NCBI GenBank assembly: GCA_035761265.1 | Contig: DASTRL010000050.1 | Location: forward strand, 1-50,558 | Source: CADEED01 sp035761265 | GTDB taxonomy: Bacteria; Pseudomonadota; Gammaproteobacteria; Steroidobacterales; Steroidobacteraceae | DNA: 50,558 nucleotides | Reading direction: 5' to 3' | Part shown: positions 40,348 to 47,416 of the stretch, piece after piece | How positions within the stretch are numbered: position 1 is the stretch's first letter | Layout of the letters: every line of letters starts with the position of its first letter | Translations under genes and position numbers: made by a program | The notes under the pieces: model-generated | What the model was told of the DNA's origin: nothing | Databases searched by the model: none | The model's input: the letters and a program-made list of their open reading frames with translations, nothing else

Positions 40348-41154
40348 TTGAAGATAGGTTCGCAGGCGCAACGTTCGTCGGCGATTTCCGCGTCCAACGC
40401 GGATACCATCGTCGTCCGCGGTCACGATCTGTGTCGCGAACTGGTGGGTGCCATCAGTTTCACGGACCACGTCTGGCTGCTGATCACGGGTCAGCTTCCC
40501 GGCGCCGCGCAGCGCCGCGTGCTGGATGCCACGCTGGTCGCCATCGCCGAGCACGGGCTGGTACCGAGCGTCGCCGCGAGCCGCATGACGTTGGCGGCCG
40601 CGCCGGAGGCGCTGCAGGGCGCGGTGGCGGCGGGGATCCTCGGCTGTGGCTCGGTGATCCTCGGGTCCGCGGATGCCGCGGCCCGGCTGTTCGCCGCGAT
40701 GCTGGCGCGGGTGCCGGGGGATGCGCCCGAGGCCGCCGCGCGTGCCGTGCTCGCCGAGCTGCGCGGCGCGCGCAAGCCCGTGCCCGGCTACGGACATCCG
40801 CTGCACAAGCGACAGGACCCGCGCGTCGCGCGGCTGCTGTCGGTGGCCACCGAGGCCGGAGTCTCCGGCCGCCACATCGAGATTGCCGGCGTCGTGGAGC
40901 GGCTGGTGCCGGAGATCTGGGGCAAGCCGCTGTCCATGAACGTGTCGGGGGCGATCGCGGCGGTGCTGCTCGATGCGGGCTACCCGCTGCTCGCGGTCAA
41001 GGGGGTGCCGATGCTGGCGCGCACCGCCAGCCTCATCGCGCATCTCACCGAAGAGCAGCAGCGCCCCATCGGTTTCGTGCTCGCGGATGAGGGCGCGGGC
41101 GCCATCGAATACGACGGACACCGGCCGGACGGCTTCGTGCCCGGTGTTGGTTAG
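40348..41154 (+). CDS. Citryl-CoA lyase-like protein (short citrate-synthase fold)
   Basis: 268 residues from a TTG with AGAGGGG upstream (MKIGSQAQRSSAISASNADT). An earlier TTG (40321) has no ribosome site. It has the small-domain core of citrate synthase: GYGHPLHKRQDPR with H150 (equivalent to the second catalytic His), MNVSGAIAAVLLDAGYP and LARTASLIAHLTEEQQ. The segment matching citrate synthase's GPLHGGAN reads QGAVAAGILGCG, so the first catalytic His is replaced by Ala. The N-terminal third of citrate synthase is missing. This pattern occurs in proteins annotated as citryl-CoA lyase. It would cleave, or condense, a CoA thioester supplied by the next gene. Confidence 0.8.
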   Translation: MKIGSQAQRSSAISASNADTIVVRGHDLCRELVGAISFTDHVWLLITGQLPGAAQRRVLDATLVAIAEHGLVPSVAASRMTLAAAPEALQGAVAAGILGCGSVILGSADAAARLFAAMLARVPGDAPEAAARAVLAELRGARKPVPGYGHPLHKRQDPRVARLLSVATEAGVSGRHIEIAGVVERLVPEIWGKPLSMNVSGAIAAVLLDAGYPLLAVKGVPMLARTASLIAHLTEEQQRPIGFVLADEGAGAIEYDGHRPDGFVPGVG

Positions 41155-41164
41155 GCGCGTGGCG

Positions 41165-42304
41165 ATGCAACCGGTTTTGCGCGGCGTGAAGGTCCTGGAG
41201 CAGGGCACCTTCATCACCGGACCGTGCGCGGGCATGATGCTGGCCGATCTCGGCGCCGACGTGATCAAGATCGAAAGCCCCGGTGGCGATCCGTACCGTG
41301 CCTACCAGGGCGGCCTGTATTCGCCGCACTTCCAGGCCTACAACCGCAACAAGCGCAGCATGGTCTGCGACCTCAAGCAGCCGGCCGATCGCGAGGTCTT
41401 CGAGCGATTGATCGCCGAAGCCGACGTGTACATCCAGAACTTCCGCCCGGGCACGGCCGAGAAGCTGGGAGCCGGACCCGCGCGACTGCGCGAGCTGAAC
41501 CCGCGGCTGGTCTATTGCTCGATCAGCGGCTTCGGCGCCCACGGCCCATACGTCGAGCGGCCCAGCTACGATTCGGTCGCGCAGGCGTTGTCGGGTTTCC
41601 TCAGTGTCGTGGTCGACGCCGACCGCCCGCGTTTCCTCGGCCCGGCGCTCGCCGATGCCATCACCGGCATCTATGCCGCGTTCGGCGTGCTGGGTGCATT
41701 GCTGGAGCGCGCCGGCACGGGCCGCGGCAAGCTGGTCGAAGTGTCCATGCTCGAGGCCATGGCGCATTTCGCGGTCGAACCGTTCGCCGCCTTCTTCGCG
41801 CTCGGCGTCGCGCCGAAATCCTCGGATCGGCCGCGCCTGGCGCAGGCTTACATCCTGCGCACCTCGGACGACAAGCTCATCGCCATCCATCTGTCCTCGC
41901 TGGAGAAGTTCTGGCTGGGGCTGGTGAAGGCGCTGGATGCCGGGGAGTTCCTGCGCGACGCGCGCTTCAACGAGCGTCTTTCGCGCATCGCCAACTACGA
42001 GGCGCTCGGCGAGGAGCTCGACCGCCGCTTCCGGCGCCGCTCGCAAGCTCAGTGGTGTGAGCGGCTGCAGGCGAATGACGTGCCGTTCGCGCCCATCAAC
42101 GGCATCGACGCCGTGGTCGAGGATCCGCAGGTCGGCCACCTGGGACTCATCGTGCCGGTGAATGGCGCACAGCAGGGCGGCCGGCAGGCGGTCCGCCCCG
42201 CGCTGCAGTTCGATGGTGAACGTGCGCAGGCCGTGAGCGCCGCGCCATTGCTGGATCAACACGGCGCCGCGATCCGCGCCGGCGGATGGAGTAGCCATGG
42301 TTGA
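41165..42304 (+). CDS. CaiB/BaiF family CoA-transferase
   Basis: 379 residues from the ATG at 41165 (a GTG two codons earlier is possible). Family III CoA-transferase: GVKVLEQGTFITGPCAGMMLADLGADVIKIE at the start, NRNKRSMVCDLK, and SGFGAHGPYVERPSYDSVAQALSG, where D136 corresponds to the nucleophilic aspartate. The enzyme moves CoA between carboxylic acids and would activate the pathway acid for the adjacent lyase. It starts 10 bases after the lyase stop and overlaps the following MetE-like gene by 8 bases, so it sits within one operon. Confidence 0.92.
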   Translation: MQPVLRGVKVLEQGTFITGPCAGMMLADLGADVIKIESPGGDPYRAYQGGLYSPHFQAYNRNKRSMVCDLKQPADREVFERLIAEADVYIQNFRPGTAEKLGAGPARLRELNPRLVYCSISGFGAHGPYVERPSYDSVAQALSGFLSVVVDADRPRFLGPALADAITGIYAAFGVLGALLERAGTGRGKLVEVSMLEAMAHFAVEPFAAFFALGVAPKSSDRPRLAQAYILRTSDDKLIAIHLSSLEKFWLGLVKALDAGEFLRDARFNERLSRIANYEALGEELDRRFRRRSQAQWCERLQANDVPFAPINGIDAVVEDPQVGHLGLIVPVNGAQQGGRQAVRPALQFDGERAQAVSAAPLLDQHGAAIRAGGWSSHG

Positions 42305-43346
42305 CGACGCCAAGCTGTTTCCGACCACGCTCGTCGGCAGCCTGCCGCAGCCGGACTGGCTCATCGATCGCCAGAAGCTCGCGGGCAGGTTCCCGCCGCG
42401 CGTGCGCGCACGCGAGTTGTGGCGCATTCCTGAGCCCTGGCTCGCGGAGGCACAGAACGATGCGACGCTGCTCGCCATCCACATGCAGGAAGAGGCGGGG
42501 CTCGACATCGTCACCGACGGTGAGATCCGCCGCGAAAGTTATTCCAACCGCTTCGCCACCGCGCTCGAGGGCGTGGACCTCGACAATCCGGGCACGGCGC
42601 TCGATCGCAGCGGGCATCCGAACCCCGTGCCGCGCGTCGTCGGCGCCATCCGCCGCAAGCACGCGGTGCAGGTCGAAGATCTGCACTTCCTGCGAGCGCA
42701 CACGCACAAGCAGGTGAAGGTGACGGTGCCCGGGCCGTTCACGATGGCGCAGCAGGCGCAGATCGATTTCTACGGTGGCAGCCGCGAGGCGGCGGCCATG
42801 GACTACGCCAGGGCCGTGAACGCCGAGATCCGCGACCTGTTCGCCGCCGGCGCGGACGTGGTGCAGATCGACGAACCCTACATGCAGGCACGGCCGGAAG
42901 AGGCGCGCGCGTTCGGCCTCAAGGCGCTGAATCAGGCGCTGGACGGGATTCAGGGAACGACCGCCGTGCACATCTGTTTCGGCTACGCGGCCATCATCCA
43001 CTCGAGGCCGTCCGCCTATTCCTTCCTGCCGGAGCTCGCCGGCTGCAGCTGCAAGCAGGTGTCGGTCGAGACCGCGCAATCGAAGCTCGACTGCAGCGCC
43101 CTGACGCCGCTCGCCGGCAAGAAAGTCTTGTTAGGTGTGCTCGACCTCGCGGATCCGCAGGTCGAGACCGCGGACACGGTGGCCGCGCGCATCCGCCGTG
43201 CGCTGCCCCATGTGGCCGCCGAGAACATCATCCTGGCTCCCGACTGCGGCATGAAATACCTGCCGCGTGAAACCGCCCTCGGAAAACTCAAAGCCATGGT
43301 CGCCGGCGCCGCGATCATGCGCGCAGAACTATCGCGCGCCGCGTAG
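42297..43346 (+). CDS. MetE-like single-domain zinc methyl/alkyl-transferase, copy A
   Basis: 349 residues, corresponding to the C-terminal barrel of cobalamin-independent methionine synthase without the N-terminal repeat. It opens FPTTLVGSLPQPDWL. All four zinc ligands of MetE can be placed: H225 and C227 (TAVHICFGY), E258 (QVSVETAQSK) and C317 (LAPDCGMKYLP). Zinc in this family activates a thiol for alkylation; relatives include methionine synthases and epoxyalkane:CoM transferase. Its location in a catabolic operon argues for methyl or alkyl transfer from the growth substrate rather than methionine synthesis. It overlaps the CoA-transferase by 8 bases. Confidence 0.85.
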   Translation: MVDDAKLFPTTLVGSLPQPDWLIDRQKLAGRFPPRVRARELWRIPEPWLAEAQNDATLLAIHMQEEAGLDIVTDGEIRRESYSNRFATALEGVDLDNPGTALDRSGHPNPVPRVVGAIRRKHAVQVEDLHFLRAHTHKQVKVTVPGPFTMAQQAQIDFYGGSREAAAMDYARAVNAEIRDLFAAGADVVQIDEPYMQARPEEARAFGLKALNQALDGIQGTTAVHICFGYAAIIHSRPSAYSFLPELAGCSCKQVSVETAQSKLDCSALTPLAGKKVLLGVLDLADPQVETADTVAARIRRALPHVAAENIILAPDCGMKYLPRETALGKLKAMVAGAAIMRAELSRAA

Positions 43347-43355
43347 GAGTGTCAC

Positions 43356-45572
43356 ATGCAGCCTTCGAAGAAGTTGTCGACAGTGGGACTCATCGGGACC
43401 GCCGTCGCGGCGGCCATGGCCTCGATACCGGCACAGGCGCAAACCCCGGGCGCATCCGGCTCCGAGGAGATCGACGAGGTCCTGGTCACGGCTCGCCGTC
43501 GCAGCGAGACGTTCAAGGACGTGCCGATGTCGGTCAATGTGTTCACCAGGGAGGCGATCGAATCCGCGGGCATCGAGAAGCCCGCCGACTTCATCGCGCG
43601 CGTGCCCAACATGACGCTGGTGGAGACGCAGAACGCAGGCAATTCCTTCGTCGTCATCCGCGGCATCTCGCAGGCGCGCAACAGCGAGCCTTCGGTGGCC
43701 GTGCTGGTCGACGGTGTACTGGAAACCAACCCGGCGGAATTCAGCCAGGAGCTGTTCGACATCGAGCAGATCGAAGTGCTGAAAGGGCCGCAGGGCGCGG
43801 TCTACGGCCGCAACGCCATCGGCGGTGCCATCATCATCCGCACCGCGGACCCCGGTGATGAGTTCGAGGGGCGCGTGAAACTCGGCTACGGCAACGGCTC
43901 ATCGATCCGCGCACAGGCCGGCATCAGCGGCCCGCTCGGCGACACCTTCAAGTACCGCGCGAGCCTCAACTACTACGACACCGATGGCTTCCTGCCGAGC
44001 ACCTTTCTCGGCGGCAAGGCGGACCCGGTCGAGGATCTCTCCGGCCGCGTGCGCCTGAGCTTCGAGCCGAATGACACCTTTTCGGGCGACGTGCGCCTGT
44101 CGTTCGACAATCTCGACACGCGCGGCTTCTACTTCGTGATCCCGCGCGACGACGAGGCGAATCCGTTCTCGAGCTTCACGACGCCGCCGGACGCCAATGA
44201 CGTCAAGAGTCCCATCCAGGTGGACCAGACGGGCATCGACAATCGCGACCTGTTGACCGGCGCGGTGCGGCTGAACTTCAACGTCGGCGGCGGCACGCTG
44301 AGCTCGGTCAGTGCGTACAACTCGACCGAGGAGATCATCACCGGCGACGCCTACGACTTTCGTCCGGCGGCGACCACGGTGAACATCTTTCTCTATGGCC
44401 ACGACATCAACCAGAGCCAGTTCCTGGACCTGTCCTCGTACAGCCAGGAGATCCGCTTCACTTCATCGGATGAAGGCAGGATCCGCTGGATTCTCGGCGG
44501 CTACTACGTGCACACCGACCGTTTCATCTCCACGGGCAACATGGTCGATGACGGCACGGGCGTGTTCCCCGTGTACCATCACCCGCGCCTGACGGGGAAC
44601 AACCCGAGCCAGACGTTCCTCGCTGATGAGCAGAACAACGACGCCTGGGCGCTGTTCGGCGACCTGACCTTCGAGATCAACGACAAGACCGAGCTCGACG
44701 TCGCGGTGCGCTACGACGAGGACAAGCGCGAGAACACCACCAAGACGCCCGATGCATTCCTGCCGCTCGGCTCGACCAGCTTCGAGGGTGAGGTGCGCTC
44801 GCACACCTGGAGTGAGACGCAGCCCAAGTTCACGTTGCGCTACAAGCCCGTCGATGCCATCACGCTGTACGGTGGCTGGAGCCGCGGGTTCCGCAGCGGT
44901 GGTTTCAACCAGTCCGGCGTCGGCGTCGTCGCGGATCAGAACAACATCGCGGGCGTGAACGACCTGTTCGAGGCCGAGGTGGCCGACACCTGGGAAGTGG
45001 GCTTCAAAGGGCAGTTCCTCGATCGTCGCCTCAACACCTCGCTGAGCCTGTATTCCACCGAGTCCACCAACGGCTACTTCTTCGTGTTCCTGGTGGCCAA
45101 TTCCACCCAGAACCTCGGCAATCTCGACGCGGACTACAAGGGCGCGGAATTCGAGATCAGCGGCAAGGTCACCGACAACCTCGAGCTGTTCGGCAGCGTG
45201 GGCTACACCGACGGCGAGATCACCGGCATGGAGGACCCGAGCGTGAAGGGCAACAAGCCGCCGCTCGCGCCCGACGTCACCTACAACCTCGGCGCTCAGT
45301 GGAAGCAGCCGGTCGGCAACAATCTGTCGCTGGCACTGCGCGCCGACTACCAGCACATCGGACGGACCTACTGGGAGCCGTACAATACGACCTCGCGCGA
45401 TCCGATCAACCTCGTCGACCTGCGGCTCGGCCTGGAAGGCGAGAAGTGGGCCGTCACGGCCTGGTCGAAGAACCTCACCGACGAGAAGTACAACGCCGAG
45501 TTCTCGCCGGGCGGATTCCTGTTCCGCGCGTTGCCGCGGCGCTACGGCGTGGAATTCAGTTACCAGTTTTGA
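43356..45572 (+). CDS. TonB-dependent outer-membrane receptor
   Basis: 738 residues with AGGAG before the ATG. Signal peptide MQPSKKLSTVGLIGTAVAAA with cleavage after AQA; TonB box/plug start IDEVLVTARRRSETFKDVP; plug motifs SVAVLVDGVLE and QIEVLKGPQGAVYGRNAIGGAI; a 22-strand barrel ending FSYQF with terminal Phe. It belongs to the iron-complex/oligomer-type receptors that in Sphingomonads and related bacteria import aromatic or plant-derived molecules. Between two MetE-like genes it probably admits the pathway substrate. No exbBD or tonB is in the window. Confidence 0.92.
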   Translation: MQPSKKLSTVGLIGTAVAAAMASIPAQAQTPGASGSEEIDEVLVTARRRSETFKDVPMSVNVFTREAIESAGIEKPADFIARVPNMTLVETQNAGNSFVVIRGISQARNSEPSVAVLVDGVLETNPAEFSQELFDIEQIEVLKGPQGAVYGRNAIGGAIIIRTADPGDEFEGRVKLGYGNGSSIRAQAGISGPLGDTFKYRASLNYYDTDGFLPSTFLGGKADPVEDLSGRVRLSFEPNDTFSGDVRLSFDNLDTRGFYFVIPRDDEANPFSSFTTPPDANDVKSPIQVDQTGIDNRDLLTGAVRLNFNVGGGTLSSVSAYNSTEEIITGDAYDFRPAATTVNIFLYGHDINQSQFLDLSSYSQEIRFTSSDEGRIRWILGGYYVHTDRFISTGNMVDDGTGVFPVYHHPRLTGNNPSQTFLADEQNNDAWALFGDLTFEINDKTELDVAVRYDEDKRENTTKTPDAFLPLGSTSFEGEVRSHTWSETQPKFTLRYKPVDAITLYGGWSRGFRSGGFNQSGVGVVADQNNIAGVNDLFEAEVADTWEVGFKGQFLDRRLNTSLSLYSTESTNGYFFVFLVANSTQNLGNLDADYKGAEFEISGKVTDNLELFGSVGYTDGEITGMEDPSVKGNKPPLAPDVTYNLGAQWKQPVGNNLSLALRADYQHIGRTYWEPYNTTSRDPINLVDLRLGLEGEKWAVTAWSKNLTDEKYNAEFSPGGFLFRALPRRYGVEFSYQF

Positions 45573-45585
45573 GGAGTAGATAGTC

Positions 45586-46122
45586 ATGGCCACGAAAGCG
45601 AAATTGCCCTCGCGCCTGCACCACACGGCCTATGTGTCGAAGGACCTCGAGGCGACGAGAAAATTCTACGAGGAGGTCATCGGCCTGCCGCTGCTGGCCA
45701 CCTGGTGCGAGAAGGACATGCTGTTCGGCGCCGAGCGCACCTACGCGCATTGCTTCTTCGGCCTGGGAGACGGCGGCGCGCTCGCCTTCTTCCAGTTCGC
45801 TTCGGACGCCGACCAGCAGCAGTTCGGCCCGCAGATGCCGTTCTCGCCGTTCCATCACATCGCGCTCAACGTGGACAAGGAAACGCAGGCGGGCATCGAG
45901 AAGCGGCTCAAGGAGGCGGGCTACAAGGAGCCGCAGTCGTTCGTGCTCGAGCACGGCTACTGCCGTTCGGTGTACGTCACCGATCCGAACGGGATGATCG
46001 TCGAGTTCACGCTCGATCATCCGGAAGTGGAGAAGATCAATCGCGAGGCGCAGGGCAAGGCGCACGCCGAGCTCAAGCGCTGGCTGGCGGGCGATCACAC
46101 CTCCAACAACACGTATCGTTGA
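45586..46122 (+). CDS. VOC-superfamily metalloprotein (glyoxalase/extradiol dioxygenase fold)
   Basis: 178 residues preceded by GAGGAG. Two beta-alpha-beta-beta-beta modules with a likely 2-His-1-Glu metal site: H13 (LHHTAYVSKDL), H91 (FHHIALNV) and E140 (GMIVEFT). This ligand set suits Fe- or Mn-dependent dioxygenases, glyoxalase I and epimerases; the sequence alone does not choose. With WrbA, an enol-lactonase-like hydrolase and a PobR-like regulator in the cluster, an oxygenase or lyase step on an aromatic-derived intermediate is plausible. Its TGA overlaps the next ATG (TGATG). Confidence 0.85.
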   Translation: MATKAKLPSRLHHTAYVSKDLEATRKFYEEVIGLPLLATWCEKDMLFGAERTYAHCFFGLGDGGALAFFQFASDADQQQFGPQMPFSPFHHIALNVDKETQAGIEKRLKEAGYKEPQSFVLEHGYCRSVYVTDPNGMIVEFTLDHPEVEKINREAQGKAHAELKRWLAGDHTSNNTYR

Positions 46123-47267
46123 TGCGCACCAGCACGGACCGCATCCTGACGACACACGTCGGTAGTTTGCCGCGCTCGCAGGCGGTGACCGACGTGCTGT
46201 TCGGCCGGGAGCACGGCACGATCGCGGATCCGCAGGCAGCCGCGCAGGTCATCTGCGACGCGGTGGTCGAGGTGGTGAAGAGGCAGGTCGCGGCCGGCGT
46301 GGACGTGGTCAGCGACGGCGAGATGAGCAAGATCAGCTATGCCACCTACGTCGCCGACCGGTTCACGGGCTTCGATGGGGACACGCCGCGCGAGCCGGGC
46401 CAGGACCTGGTGGAATTCCCGCGGCTGCTGGAGAAGCTGGCGAAGCTGGGCTCGACGGCCAAGTACCGCAGGCCGCGCTGCGTGGGCGAGATCCGCACCC
46501 GGACCCTGGAGCCGCTGCAGGAAGACCTGCGCAATTTCTCGCGCGGGGTGGCGGCGGGCCAGCCCGCCGATGCTTTTCTCAATGCGGCCTCGCCCGGCGT
46601 CATCGCGCTGTTCCAACCGAATGATTTCTACGGGAGCGCGGACGAGTATCTCGAGGCGGTGGCCGAGGCGCTGCGCGTCGAATACGAGGCCATCGTCGCG
46701 GCCGGATTCCTGGTGCAGATCGACGCGCCGGATCTCGGCATGGGCCGGCACACCATGTATCGGCACGCCAGCGTGCAGGAGTACCTCACGCGCGCCGAAC
46801 GGCACGTCGAGGTGCTGAACCATGCGCTGCGCAACATTCCCGGCACGCGACTGCGCATGCACTGCTGCTGGGGCAACTACGAGGGACCTCACCATCATGA
46901 CGTTCCGATGCGCGACCTGTTGCCGGTGCTGCTCAAGGCCAAGCCGCAGGCGTTGCTGTTCGAGGCGGCCAATCCGCGCCACGCGCACGAGTGGACCGTG
47001 TTCAAGGAAGCGCGCCTGCCGGACGACAAGATACTCATCCCGGGCGTGCTGAGCTCCACGACCAACTACGTGGAGCACCCGGAGCTCGTCGCCGAGCGCC
47101 TGTTGAAGTTCGCGGACATCGTGGGACGCGAGCGCATCATGGCCGGCTCGGATTGCGGCTTCAGCACTTTCGCCGGATTCGGCGCCGTCGATCCGGACAT
47201 CGTCTATATGAAGCTCGGCGCGATGGCCGAGGGCGCGCGGATCGCCAGCCGGAAACTCTGGCGTTAA
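46122..47267 (+). CDS. MetE-like single-domain zinc methyl/alkyl-transferase, copy B
   Basis: 381 residues, a second MetE-core protein clearly different from copy A. It opens RILTTHVGSLPRSQAV. Zinc ligands are H247 and C249 (MHCCWGNYEG), E281 (LLFEAANPRH) and C345 (AGSDCGFSTF). A histidine-rich loop (GPHHHDVP) lies next to the site. Copy B belongs to the branch annotated as 5-methyltetrahydropteroyltriglutamate-homocysteine methyltransferase-like, for which many members have no proven reaction. It ends the operon. Its TAA is the first three bases of a 48-bp inverted repeat. Confidence 0.85.
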   Translation: MRTSTDRILTTHVGSLPRSQAVTDVLFGREHGTIADPQAAAQVICDAVVEVVKRQVAAGVDVVSDGEMSKISYATYVADRFTGFDGDTPREPGQDLVEFPRLLEKLAKLGSTAKYRRPRCVGEIRTRTLEPLQEDLRNFSRGVAAGQPADAFLNAASPGVIALFQPNDFYGSADEYLEAVAEALRVEYEAIVAAGFLVQIDAPDLGMGRHTMYRHASVQEYLTRAERHVEVLNHALRNIPGTRLRMHCCWGNYEGPHHHDVPMRDLLPVLLKAKPQALLFEAANPRHAHEWTVFKEARLPDDKILIPGVLSSTTNYVEHPELVAERLLKFADIVGRERIMAGSDCGFSTFAGFGAVDPDIVYMKLGAMAEGARIASRKLWR

Positions 47268-47416
47268 TGGGGACATTCCTCGTTTCCTGGAAATGGGGAC
47301 ATTCCTGATTTGCTAGCAAACGGGGACGTACCTGAAGCAGGTGCGTCTCCGTTTGCCCGCGAAGCGGGCAAATCAGGAATGTCCCCATTTCCAGGAAACG
47401 AGGAATGTCCCCATTA
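47265..47416. repeat. Perfect 48-bp inverted repeat between convergent genes, with nested hairpins
   Basis: The left arm 47265-47312 and right arm 47369-47416 are exact inverted copies of 48 bases. Each arm holds two tandem units beginning AATGGGGACATTCCT. The outermost TAA on each side is the stop codon of the plus-strand MetE-like gene and of the minus-strand YihY gene. The 56-base interior contains CAAACGGGGACGTACCTG paired, with two mismatches, to CAGGTGCGTCTCCGTTTG, the hairpin TTTGCCCGC-GAA-GCGGGCAAA, and the palindrome TTTGCTAGCAAA. It is a REP/BIME-type element and a likely bidirectional mRNA 3' stabiliser or terminator. Confidence 0.93.
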
